Origin: Akkermansia muciniphila
Lineage (GTDB): Bacteria > Verrucomicrobiota > Verrucomicrobiia > Limisphaerales > SXQI01
DNA: 41,030 nt
Assembly: GCA_945867235.1 (NCBI GenBank)
Contig: CAMBHS010000008.1
Coordinates: 1-41,030, forward strand
Reading direction: 5' to 3'
Positions 26,994 to 36,061 of this stretch are shown piece after piece. Both the position numbers and the translations under genes were made by a program. Numbering within the stretch: the stretch's first letter is position 1; the number at the start of each line of letters is the position of its first letter. Under the pieces are notes generated by a model. It was not told the DNA's origin. It saw only the letters and a program-made list of their open reading frames with translations, and did no database searches.

Positions 26994-27803
26994 TTATTCA
27001 AACGAAAGCTGTATAGTTTTTGATTTGCGACTTGTGAACTGGCGACATTCTGAATATCCGGCTCGCTTTGCCGCTTGCAATGCTTCCGAATAATTCAAGC
27101 CGACCTCCTCGGGGGAATGCGCATCCGAACCGAAGACGATCGGAACTCCCGCAACTTGAGCTGCTTTCAAAAGTAATTGGCCTGGATAAATCTCACGGCA
27201 ATCCTTCCTGAGCCCCGCCGTGTTGATCTCGATCGCCACATTTCGTTCTGCGGCTTTTTTAAGGAATGGAGAAAAAATCAGTTCCAAAGATCGCTTGGGA
27301 TAGATGCAAAATTTCTTAGCCAAATCCATGTGCCCAATGATGTCGAAAAGTCCGGAATCCGCCGCTTGGGTTAATCGTGCCGCGTAGAGTTCCCAAACTT
27401 CGTCAGGGTCATGTTGCTTCCATTGGGAAAGCTTTTTAGGATTATCAATATCCCATCCCCCGTCCAAATAGTGGACGGACCCAATAAAATAGTCCCAAGG
27501 ATGGCGGGATGCCAGTTCACGAATCCAAGGTTCATGCCCCGGTAAATAGTCAACTTCCAGCCCTAACTTGATTCTCAACTGCGGATTAGCTGTTTGAGCC
27601 TCCTGCACCATTGCAACATATTCGTCCAACTGCGACGCCTTCATCCGCCAGTCGTCAAAATCATCCCGAGGCATGGGAGAATGATCTGAAAACCCAATTT
27701 CCTTCAACCCAACTCTTAGTGCTTGAGCCGCGTAGTCAATGGGGCGTCCCACCGCGTGGCAACAGAGCGGTGTATGCATGTGGTAATCTGCAGGCCAATT
27801 CAT
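26994..27803 (-). CDS. PHP-family histidinol phosphatase-like protein (HisJ/HisK type)
   Basis: This is a metal-dependent phosphatase of the PHP superfamily, 269 residues from the preferred ATG (MNWPADYHMHTPLCCH); the track extends upstream to a TTG. Metal ligands are visible in DYHMHTPLC, GFSDHSP, GLEVDYLPGHE, FIGSVHYLDG, IIGHMDLAKKF and FGSDAHSPEEVG, which follow the HisJ order. In histidine synthesis it would remove the phosphate from histidinol phosphate. The absence of other his genes leaves the substrate open. It lies 84 bases upstream of the UxaC-like gene on the same strand. Confidence 0.87.
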   Translation of the reverse strand: MNWPADYHMHTPLCCHAVGRPIDYAAQALRVGLKEIGFSDHSPMPRDDFDDWRMKASQLDEYVAMVQEAQTANPQLRIKLGLEVDYLPGHEPWIRELASRHPWDYFIGSVHYLDGGWDIDNPKKLSQWKQHDPDEVWELYAARLTQAADSGLFDIIGHMDLAKKFCIYPKRSLELIFSPFLKKAAERNVAIEINTAGLRKDCREIYPGQLLLKAAQVAGVPIVFGSDAHSPEEVGLNYSEALQAAKRAGYSECRQFTSRKSKTIQLSFE

Positions 27804-27970
27804 GTGTGATGCAAAGGTAACTCTACGAATACTGTTCTGATTCCTTCGCAGAGCCAAGTGGGAATTGGAGTCTCCACAGAAGAGAAACTGTAAGGCTGAT
27901 TGATTTGATACAAGGGGTGTTTACAATGGTGAATTCTATCAGCCCTGCTCAAAACGAAACAGAGAGGTTG

Positions 27971-27998
27971 ATTCATGATTAAAAAGACCCACGTTCAT
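27971..27998 (+). promoter_or_regulatory. Shared upstream element of glnK-amtB copy 1 (candidate activator site)
   Basis: ATTCATGATTAAAA followed by a second TTCAT 22 bases after the first occurs here and again before copy 2 with the same internal spacing. It begins about 100 bases upstream of the -24 element, a normal place for a sigma54 enhancer-binding protein. TCATGA at its core is palindromic. The DNA between the element and the promoter has diverged between copies. Confidence 0.5.
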
Positions 27999-28068
27999 TT
28001 AATTTTTAGAAATGTTGTAACATGTTCTTACTAAGGAAATTACAAATGTTTTGTTTCCTAGGACTTTG

Positions 28069-28085
28069 TTGGCATCTCCAATGCT
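28069..28085 (+). promoter_or_regulatory. Sigma54 (-24/-12) promoter for glnK-amtB copy 1
   Basis: TTGGCATCTCCAATGCT has the invariant GG and GC separated by ten bases, and matches TTGGCA of the -24 box well and TGC of the -12 box. The transcript would start near 28096, leaving a leader of about 165 bases before glnK. The leader holds a possible 17-codon frame (28141-28194), and I found no recognised riboswitch in it. This accounts for most of the 457-base gap upstream of glnK. Confidence 0.7.
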
Positions 28086-28194
28086 AAAGGGTAATTGCCT
28101 CGTGAGCTGATGCTCAATTCAGTTTTGTTCCTTAGGGGAAATGAACGCAGGGAATAGGACGGTTTTTTGGTTCGCGAGGTTGCGTTTAAATTGA

Positions 28195-28599
<405 letters not shown>

Positions 28600-28625
28600 T
28601 TCAAATCCATTCCCAGCAACCCTCT

Positions 28626-30122
28626 ATGAAAAACTTTTTTACACTTCTTAAATTCGCGTTGGCACTCGCTGTTTATCCACTGGCGACTCAAGCGCAGGCT
28701 CCAGCTCCAAATCCAACAGCCGAGGTGGCACCCGCCGTCGCTCCCACGAAAGCCGAACCCACCGATCCACAACGTATCTCAGACCTCGAAGCCTATGTGA
28801 ACAACACGGCTCGCCTTTCCGATGCTGTGGACTCCAAAGTTAGTTCTAAAATTTCCGGTGCAGGACCAGGCCACAATGGTTTCCAAATGGTTTGTGCGGC
28901 ATTGGTTCTTTTCATGACTCTCCCCGGTCTTTTCCTGTTCTATGGAGGGTTGGTGCGTAAGAAAAATATCCTGTCTGTTGTCGCCCAGTGCTTTGGTATT
29001 GCGGGTCTCGTTACCATTCTTTGGTTCTTGTATGGTTACAGCTTCGTATTCGGAGACGGTGCGGGTTCCATCCTAGGGAATCTTAAATTTGCCCTTTTTG
29101 ATGGGGTCGATTCGATGCCAAATACGAACTACAGCTATTGGATCTCTCACAACGTTTTTGCCATCTACCAGTTGATGTTCGCGATCATCACCCCTGCCCT
29201 GATCATCGGAGCGATTGCCGAACGCATGAAATTCTCAGCTATCATGGTGTTCGTTGCTATCTGGATGGTAGTGGTTTACTTCCCCTTGGCACACATGTTG
29301 TGGGGAATTAACGGCCTCATGAACGGCGTTTGGAATGCAGACGCAAAAATCAAAGCGATCGATTTCGCAGGCGGAACCGTGGTGCATATGTCTTCAGGTT
29401 GGTCGGCATTGATTCTGTGCCTTCTCCTCGGTAAGCGTCTGGGTTTCGGTAAGGAATCCATGCAACCCCACAGCATGACCATGTGCGCCATCGGCACCGG
29501 AATGCTATGGGTTGGTTGGTATGGTTTTAATGCCGGAAGTGCTGTGGCCGCGGACGGTATTGCTGCCAATGCGTTTACTACCACCACGATTGCTGCAGCC
29601 GTTGCTTCCTTTGTTTGGGCGATGGCGGAGTATATTCTTAGAGGGAAACCCAGCATTCTTGGTTTCTGCTCAGGTGCCGTCGCCGGGTTGGTTGTTGTGA
29701 CACCTGCTTGCGGATTCATCACTCCAGGGGGTTCGTTTATCATCGGAATCGTTGCCGGTATCATTCCCTTCCTCGCTTGTTGGAAGCTCAAGTCGATCTT
29801 CGGGTATGACGATGCCTTGGATACATTTGGTGTTCACGCAGTCGGTGGCACCCTAGGTGCATTGTTAACAGGCATGCTGGCTCGTAATTCAGCGAACGGC
29901 AACCTCGCCACGAATCTAAAAGCCTACGTCACAGATACGTTGTTCCAACCGCTATTGATGGAACAAATCAAAGCAATCGTTATTACCGTTGTTTTGAGCG
30001 TCGTCGGGACCCTTGTCATCGCTTTGATCACCAAAGCCGTCGTCGGTCTGCGAGTGGATGAAGAGGTTGAATCCGTCGGCCTCGATATCGCAGAACACGG
30101 AGAAGAAGGTTACCACGGTTAA
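28626..30122 (+). CDS. amtB: Ammonium transporter, copy 1 (AmtB)
   Basis: This is an inner-membrane ammonium channel of the Amt/Mep/Rh family, 498 residues. A signal peptide (ending ATQAQA) and an Ala/Pro-rich periplasmic segment of about 65 residues precede the eleven transmembrane helices, which begin at FQMVCAALVLFMTLPGL. Both pore histidines are present: the first in IDFAGGTVVHMSSG (His254, equal to E. coli His168), next to the conserved Asp, and the second in FGVHAVGGTLGALLTG. The C-terminal tail ends VGLDIAEHGEEGYHG, matching the GlnK-contacting tail. A hairpin terminator follows. It is the canonical copy of a tandem pair. Confidence 0.97.
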   Translation: MKNFFTLLKFALALAVYPLATQAQAPAPNPTAEVAPAVAPTKAEPTDPQRISDLEAYVNNTARLSDAVDSKVSSKISGAGPGHNGFQMVCAALVLFMTLPGLFLFYGGLVRKKNILSVVAQCFGIAGLVTILWFLYGYSFVFGDGAGSILGNLKFALFDGVDSMPNTNYSYWISHNVFAIYQLMFAIITPALIIGAIAERMKFSAIMVFVAIWMVVVYFPLAHMLWGINGLMNGVWNADAKIKAIDFAGGTVVHMSSGWSALILCLLLGKRLGFGKESMQPHSMTMCAIGTGMLWVGWYGFNAGSAVAADGIAANAFTTTTIAAAVASFVWAMAEYILRGKPSILGFCSGAVAGLVVVTPACGFITPGGSFIIGIVAGIIPFLACWKLKSIFGYDDALDTFGVHAVGGTLGALLTGMLARNSANGNLATNLKAYVTDTLFQPLLMEQIKAIVITVVLSVVGTLVIALITKAVVGLRVDEEVESVGLDIAEHGEEGYHG

Positions 30123-30154
30123 ATAATAATCGTTCACCACGATTAGTTAGTCAG

Positions 30155-30187
30155 CGGCGCGGACATTACTGTTCGCGCCGTTTTTTT
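30155..30187 (+). terminator. Rho-independent terminator after amtB copy 1
   Basis: CGGCGCG and CGCGCCG form a perfect GC-rich stem with a 12-base loop, partly extendable by A-T and G-T pairs, followed by seven T residues. It ends the first glnK-amtB transcript before the second promoter. Confidence 0.9.
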
Positions 30188-30256
30188 GCGCAACCACCAC
30201 CAACCCGAATTAGTCCGTTTTCGATCACACTGGTCAAATCTACGCACATGAATTCT

Positions 30257-30284
30257 ATTCATGATTAAAACTAACCATTTTCAT
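30257..30284 (+). promoter_or_regulatory. Shared upstream element of glnK-amtB copy 2 (candidate activator site)
   Basis: ATTCATGATTAAAA plus a TTCAT repeat 22 bases later is identical in layout to the element before copy 1, and starts about 99 bases upstream of the -24 GG. A further GCATGATT follows at about 30288. Confidence 0.5.
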
Positions 30285-30294
30285 GTTTGCATGA

Positions 30295-30750
<456 letters not shown>

Positions 30751-30774
30751 ATCACTTCTCTCTTGATGATCCTG

Positions 30775-32265
30775 ATGAAAAAAATAATTCTTTTCCTAAA
30801 TCTGGCGATTGCCTTGCTGCTGATTCCGGTGAGCAACGGTGTCGAAAGCCCGACGCCCGTTTCCACCGGTTCCGCCCTAGCGGCAAAGGCATTGAACAAT
30901 CCTACAGAACTTCAACGCCTTGAGGACGTCGAAGCCTACATCAATAATACCGCGAGAGGTGCTGACGCCCAAGGTTCTAAAATAGGAACAAAAGTAGTGG
31001 GTGCAGGCCCTGGGCATAATGCCTTCCAAATGGTATGTGCTGCTTTGGTGCTGTTCATGACCCTGCCGGGTCTCGCCATTTTTTACGGGGGACTCGTACG
31101 CAGAAAAAACGTGCTTTCGATCGTGGCCCAGTGCTTTGGCATCGCGGGATTGGTGACCATCATGTGGTTTGTTTATGGCTACAGCTTCGTTTTTGCTGAT
31201 GGAGCAGGTCCTGTTTTGGGAAACCTCAAATTCGCATTTTTTGAGGGAGTCGATTCCAATCCAAACCCCAACTACAGCTACTGGGTTTCACACAATGTAT
31301 TCTCCATGTATCAGTTAATGTTTGCCATCATTACTCCCGCTGTGTTGATGGGAGCCGTTGCCGAACGAATGAAGTTTTCCGCCGCGATGCTATTTGTAGC
31401 CTTTTGGATGGCCATTGTTTATTTCCCCATCACACACATGGTTTGGGGGATCAATGGTATGATGAATGGCGTTTGGAATCCAGATGCTAAAATAAAAGCG
31501 ATCGATTTTGCCGGTGGTTACGTCGTCGAAATGTCGTCCGGTTGGTCTGCCTTGGTTCTTTGTTTGATCCTTGGAAAACGGACGGGTTACGGAAAAGAAC
31601 TGATGCAACCTCATAGCATGACGTTATGTGCGATTGGTGCAGGGATGTTGTGGGTAGGATGGTATGGGTTTAATGCAGGCAGCGCGGTGGCAGCCGATGG
31701 GATCGCGGCCACAGCCTTTACCACAACTACCATCGCTGCCGCAGTGGCCTCATTCGTTTGGGCCATGGCAGAATATATTGTCCGCGGAAAACCCAGTATT
31801 CTAGGTTTCTGTTCTGGTGCCGTGGCTGGATTGGTCACCATTACACCCGCCTGCGGTTTTGTGACTCCAAGCGGATCGTTCATCATTGGAATATTGGCGG
31901 GAATCATCCCATTCCTCGCTTGTTGGAAATTGAAGGCTTTCTTCAATTATGATGATTCCCTCGATGCCTTCGGCGTTCACGCTGTTGGCGGAACGATGGG
32001 CGTCATACTAACCGGAATGCTGGCTCGGAATTCCGCGAACCCCAATCTTGCGACGAACCTGAAATCCTACGTCACAGACAGCCTGTTCCAACCTCTGGTA
32101 ATGGAGCAGGTCAAGGCGATGCTCATCACGATTGCATTGAATGTTGTTGGAACTTTGATCATTGGGCTCACGTTGAAGGCCACCCTAGGCATTCGCGCCG
32201 ATGAAGAAGTGGAGACAATTGGTTTGGACCTCGCTGAACACGGAGAAGAAGGTTATCACGTTTGA
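30775..32265 (+). CDS. Ammonium transporter, copy 2, with His-to-Glu substitution in the pore
   Basis: This is a paralogue of the preceding AmtB, about 496 residues with the same signal peptide plus N-terminal extension and eleven helices. The key difference is at the first pore histidine. Copy 1 reads DFAGGTVVHMSSG, whereas this copy reads DFAGGYVVEMSSG (codon GAA, residue 252). The second histidine (FGVHAVGGTMG) and the neighbouring Asp are kept. Glu at this position occurs naturally in fungal Mep1/Mep3-type transporters and is associated with altered transport properties. The C-terminal tail VETIGLDLAEHGEEGYHV is conserved. The start could also be the ATG three codons earlier; MKKIILFLNLAIALL aligns best with copy 1. 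Confidence 0.95.
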   Translation: MKKIILFLNLAIALLLIPVSNGVESPTPVSTGSALAAKALNNPTELQRLEDVEAYINNTARGADAQGSKIGTKVVGAGPGHNAFQMVCAALVLFMTLPGLAIFYGGLVRRKNVLSIVAQCFGIAGLVTIMWFVYGYSFVFADGAGPVLGNLKFAFFEGVDSNPNPNYSYWVSHNVFSMYQLMFAIITPAVLMGAVAERMKFSAAMLFVAFWMAIVYFPITHMVWGINGMMNGVWNPDAKIKAIDFAGGYVVEMSSGWSALVLCLILGKRTGYGKELMQPHSMTLCAIGAGMLWVGWYGFNAGSAVAADGIAATAFTTTTIAAAVASFVWAMAEYIVRGKPSILGFCSGAVAGLVTITPACGFVTPSGSFIIGILAGIIPFLACWKLKAFFNYDDSLDAFGVHAVGGTMGVILTGMLARNSANPNLATNLKSYVTDSLFQPLVMEQVKAMLITIALNVVGTLIIGLTLKATLGIRADEEVETIGLDLAEHGEEGYHV

Positions 32266-32277
32266 ACTCCTGACATT

Positions 32278-32296
32278 GGCGCGGACAATTCTCGTT
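32278..32296 (+). other. Decayed remnant of the amtB terminator
   Basis: GGCGCGGACAATTCTCGTTC resembles the left arm and loop of the terminator after copy 1 (GGCGCGGACATTACTGTTC), but the matching right arm and T-run are gone. It marks the end of the tandem duplication. The remaining sequence up to the next gene (about 135 bases) shows nothing clear. Confidence 0.55.
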
Positions 32297-32430
32297 CAAT
32301 AATTCGAGGTTAAAGGTTGGGTGCTGAGAGGTCGCAATGGATTAATGATTTGCGAATTTCGAGACACCCCAATCCAAGCTTGAGTATTTCTAGGGTTTCT
32401 CCAAAGTTATCAGACAACCATTCACTTGCT

Positions 32431-34728
32431 ATGCACCGCATCGCTCTAATACTTTTATTGGGTCTCCTCCCTGTCCACGCAGCACTTCCATTGGTATCGG
32501 GGGTTCCCGTCCAACCCCTTGCTGCTCAAGTTAGACGATTGCTTGAAGCTTTGGATTTTCTCGGGTCTCCTCTTGCACCCGCCGACCGGGCTGCTTTAAT
32601 GGCGTCGCTGAAGCAAAATAATGAAACTGCAGTTTCATCCGTGCAGTCGATTTTAGATAAATACTGCATACTCGGAATCAACGTGAATCCTGAGTCACGG
32701 GTCAAACTCGAGGCAGGCGATGCGAAACGTCAGTTGGTCACGGGGGGATGGCGTAATTTCCTTGTCAAAGTGCACAACGAGGCGGGTGTCACAGCGAATC
32801 TCATCGGGGTGAGTCCGAATGCAAAATCCTCCTTTGGAGGAGGATCGTTTAGCAATGCTTCAGATAAATATTTCAAAAAAACCGAGGGAAAAGGGTATGT
32901 CCCCGGCAGCGATCCTGAATTGTGGTTGGATCTCCAACTTTATGTGGGTCAACTAATGCCCAAAGAGCTTTCGGGCCTCGCCTTGGAGTATCGAATTCTC
33001 CAACTTTATAGCCGTGATTCGGGACAGCGTGAGGCTCGTTTACTCTTTAATGTTGGCCAAGGGACACAGGATATCGGGTTTCGCAATGAAACAAGTTTGC
33101 TTTTTAAAAGTGAACCTTCTCACAAGGTAACACTGGGGGTGATGGATGAGCATGGTGAAGCCGCTACGGCATCGTTTATTATCAAGGATTCTCGGGGTCA
33201 CATTTATCCATCGCAGTCCAAACGATTGGCTCCTGATTTTTCTTTCCACCCCCAGATCTATCGTCGTCACGGGGAAACGATCGAATTGCCCACAGGTGAA
33301 TACACGGTCGAATTTTCTCGCGGTCCTGAATCGATCGTTAAAAAACGAACGATCAAAGTGGACGCCTCCAACCGGCGTTTTGATTTCAAAGTTGAACGAT
33401 GGATTGATCCTGCGCAGTCAGGTTGGTGGTCAGGAGATCATCACATCCACGCGGCAGGTTGTGCCCACTACACAAACCCGACAGAAGGGGTACACGCACC
33501 GGATATGTTGCGCCATTGCCAAGGGGAGGACTTAAAGATCGGTGCCAATCTCACATGGGGTCCTTGCTTTGATTATCAAAAACAGTTTTTTAGCGGAGCA
33601 ATAGACAAGGTCTCCCAATACCCTTACCTCCTGCGTTACGATATCGAGGTTTCTGGATTCGGTTCTCATGAATCCGGTCACCTGTGCCTTCTGCGTTTGC
33701 GCAACCAAATGTATCCTGGAGGCGAGTCAAAAAACCATTGGCCAACTTTGGGACTAAACACTTTGCGTTGGGCCAAAGCTCAAGGTGCATTGGTAGGACC
33801 CGCGCATACCGGTTGGGGATTGGGTGCGGGGACTTCGGATCTGCCCAATTACGTAGTTCCACCTTTCGACGGCATCGGGGCCAATGAATACATCGTGGAT
33901 GTAACGCATCAGTTACCTGGACCAGACGGAAAACTTCAGCCTGCCGTCGATTTTCTTTCCACAGTGGACACTCCCTATCCATGGGAACTCAATATTTGGT
34001 ATCACACACTCAATGCAGGGTTTCGCACACGGATCAGTGGGGAAACGGATTTTCCCTGTATTTACGGTGAGAAAGTTGGGTTGGGACGATCTTATGTCAA
34101 ACTCGACGGAAAACTCGACTATGAGGATTGGTGCGAAGGCATTCGTGCGGGTCGCAATTACGTGGGCGATGGGCGCAGTCATTTGTTCGATTTCACCATA
34201 AATAATGTCGTCATGGGGGAAAATGGGAGCGAATTGAAAATGAATGGACCCGGCGAATTGGAGATCACAGCACGACTTGCGGCTCGTTTGGAAATTGAAC
34301 CGAACCTTGCGATTCAAAAGCGGTCCCCCGAAGAAAAACCCTACTGGGACATCGAACGTGCCCGCATCGGTTCGACAAGGGAAGTTCCTGTCGAGGTCAT
34401 TGTCAACGGTTACCCGGTGGCACAACTGAACCTACTCGCCGACGGAGTCATCCGAAAGCTGGGATTCAAAATACCTGTATCAAACAGCAGTTGGGTCGCC
34501 TTGCGGATTCTCGCTTCTTCCCACACAAATCCTATATTTGTAATCGTTGGCAATAAGCCAATTCGGGCTTCGAAACGGAGCGTGGAATGGTGCCTGAAAG
34601 GCGTGGATCGTTGCTGGTCACAAAAACAACGATTTATCCGAGCCAATGAGTTGGACACTGCAAAATCGGCCTACGAACACGCTCGGATTTCCTACAAGCA
34701 GATACTCGCCGAGACAGAGTTACCTTAA
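32431..34728 (+). CDS. Exported CehA/McbA-type PHP metallohydrolase
   Basis: This large periplasmic or secreted protein has 765 residues from the ATG that gives a signal peptide (MHRIALILLLGLLPVHA); the track starts 38 codons earlier without one. The N-terminal half looks beta-rich (GWRNFLVKVHNEAGV, then a region around EYTVEFSRGPESIVKK). The PHP metal-binding core begins WWSGDHHIHAAGCAHYTNP, followed by GHESGHL-like FGSHESGHLCLL and VGPAHTGWG, then SGETDFPCIYGEKVG. CehA/McbA members include carbaryl hydrolase, but most are of unknown substrate. The C-terminal region carries a beta domain (ELEITARLAARLEIEPN). A propeller protein gene follows 46 bases downstream. Confidence 0.82.
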   Translation: MHRIALILLLGLLPVHAALPLVSGVPVQPLAAQVRRLLEALDFLGSPLAPADRAALMASLKQNNETAVSSVQSILDKYCILGINVNPESRVKLEAGDAKRQLVTGGWRNFLVKVHNEAGVTANLIGVSPNAKSSFGGGSFSNASDKYFKKTEGKGYVPGSDPELWLDLQLYVGQLMPKELSGLALEYRILQLYSRDSGQREARLLFNVGQGTQDIGFRNETSLLFKSEPSHKVTLGVMDEHGEAATASFIIKDSRGHIYPSQSKRLAPDFSFHPQIYRRHGETIELPTGEYTVEFSRGPESIVKKRTIKVDASNRRFDFKVERWIDPAQSGWWSGDHHIHAAGCAHYTNPTEGVHAPDMLRHCQGEDLKIGANLTWGPCFDYQKQFFSGAIDKVSQYPYLLRYDIEVSGFGSHESGHLCLLRLRNQMYPGGESKNHWPTLGLNTLRWAKAQGALVGPAHTGWGLGAGTSDLPNYVVPPFDGIGANEYIVDVTHQLPGPDGKLQPAVDFLSTVDTPYPWELNIWYHTLNAGFRTRISGETDFPCIYGEKVGLGRSYVKLDGKLDYEDWCEGIRAGRNYVGDGRSHLFDFTINNVVMGENGSELKMNGPGELEITARLAARLEIEPNLAIQKRSPEEKPYWDIERARIGSTREVPVEVIVNGYPVAQLNLLADGVIRKLGFKIPVSNSSWVALRILASSHTNPIFVIVGNKPIRASKRSVEWCLKGVDRCWSQKQRFIRANELDTAKSAYEHARISYKQILAETELP

Positions 34729-34774
34729 TGGAATAACGGTGACATCCTTCCGGTCTTATAGCTAAATTCACCCC

Positions 34775-36037
34775 ATGACTTTACATCGTCCTCGGGTGAA
34801 TTTCTTTCAATCAATTGTAGGGATAATTGCCCTTTTATTGATTATCGGCCACGGCTTGTGTTCGGCTGTCCACGCGGAGGATTGGATCCAATGGCGAGGT
34901 CCGAATCGCAATGGGATTTCTCCCGAATCTAAATGGTTAAACCAATGGTCTGATGGGGGGCCCACCATTCTTTGGAAGGCAACTGTTGGGATGGGGTTTT
35001 CCTCGTTCGTGGTTTCAAATGGCAAAGTTTTTACGATGGGGAATGCCGACAACTCAGACACAGTTTTCGCGCTCGACGCCATGACTGGAATTATAAAATG
35101 GAAGCACACTTATCCATCGGACTTGGGCGACAAATACTTTGAAGGCGGCACCACTGGAACTCCGACGATCGATGGAGATAACCTCTACACCCTCAGTCGC
35201 TGGGGCGATGTGTTTTGCTTTCAAGCCTCCACGGGTAAAATTCTTTGGACGCGAAATGTGCAAGTTGAGACAGGCGCGAGAGTGCCTAGTTGGGGATTTA
35301 CCGGAGCCCCACTCGTGATCGAGAAAATGCTGATCCTGAATGTCGGCGAAACCGGCTTGGCATTGGATAAATCGACAGGCAAAACTCTCTGGCAATCCTC
35401 GACCAAGGAGGCTGGATATACCACCCCCGTTCCATGGGTAACAGGTGGAAAATCCCAAGTGGTATTCGGGTCAGGCCAAGGCTATATCGGCGTCGATTCG
35501 TTGAGCGGCAAGGAGGTTTGGCGGATGAAATGGGTAACACAATACGGGGTCAATGCCGCTGACCCCGTGATCGACGGTGACCGCTTGTTTATCTCATCAG
35601 GTTACGGAAAAGGGGCCGCATTGATCAAGCCGCTGGCGAGTGTAGAGCCGGAATTAGTTTGGAAAAGCAAGGTCCTGCGAACCCAAATGAACGCGGCTGT
35701 TCTTTTCGATAAACACTTGTATGGCATTGATGGTGACACCACAGAAAAACCATTGCTTAAATGTGTTGAACTCGCCACTGGGGCGGAGAAATGGTCTGAC
35801 AGCACAAGCGGGACGAGAGGTCTGCTCATCGCGAATGGAAGGTTAATCCTCCTAGGAGAAAAGGGAGAATTAATCATTGCTCCAGCTTCTCCAAGTGGAT
35901 TCAAACCCACGTCGCGGGCTCAGGTTCTTGGGGGGAAATCATGGACAGCTCCCATATTGGCCAACGGGATGCTTTTCTGCCGCAATTCGCGGGGTGAAGT
36001 TGTCAATGTGGATTTGAGAACTGCGGCAACCCCATAA
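34775..36037 (+). CDS. Exported PQQ-like beta-propeller repeat protein
   Basis: This is a 420-residue extracytoplasmic protein. After a hydrophobic signal segment (IVGIIALLLIIGHGLCSAVHA) comes WIQWRGPNRNGIS, a common opening of Planctomycete/Verrucomicrobial PQQ-repeat proteins. Repeats of the type VFALDAMTGIIKWKH, VFCFQASTGKILWTR, LALDKSTGKTLWQ, YIGVDSLSGKEVWRM and CVELATGAEKW form an approximately seven- to eight-bladed propeller, as in BamB and quinoprotein dehydrogenases. No clear PQQ-dehydrogenase active-site motif is visible, so a scaffold or binding role is more likely than catalysis. It lies 24 bases upstream of the oxidoreductase gene. Confidence 0.85.
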   Translation: MTLHRPRVNFFQSIVGIIALLLIIGHGLCSAVHAEDWIQWRGPNRNGISPESKWLNQWSDGGPTILWKATVGMGFSSFVVSNGKVFTMGNADNSDTVFALDAMTGIIKWKHTYPSDLGDKYFEGGTTGTPTIDGDNLYTLSRWGDVFCFQASTGKILWTRNVQVETGARVPSWGFTGAPLVIEKMLILNVGETGLALDKSTGKTLWQSSTKEAGYTTPVPWVTGGKSQVVFGSGQGYIGVDSLSGKEVWRMKWVTQYGVNAADPVIDGDRLFISSGYGKGAALIKPLASVEPELVWKSKVLRTQMNAAVLFDKHLYGIDGDTTEKPLLKCVELATGAEKWSDSTSGTRGLLIANGRLILLGEKGELIIAPASPSGFKPTSRAQVLGGKSWTAPILANGMLFCRNSRGEVVNVDLRTAATP

Positions 36038-36061
36038 AAAACAGACTTTTTTCAATTTGTT

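Noticed and set aside
28141-28194. 17-codon upstream ORF before glnK copy 1
   Set aside because: It has a GGGG-like site in front, but is not present before copy 2 and has no informative codon content; probably chance.
32317-32430. N-terminal 38-codon extension of the PHP metallohydrolase
   Set aside because: A signal peptide begins exactly at the internal ATG; the extension has no homology-like features.
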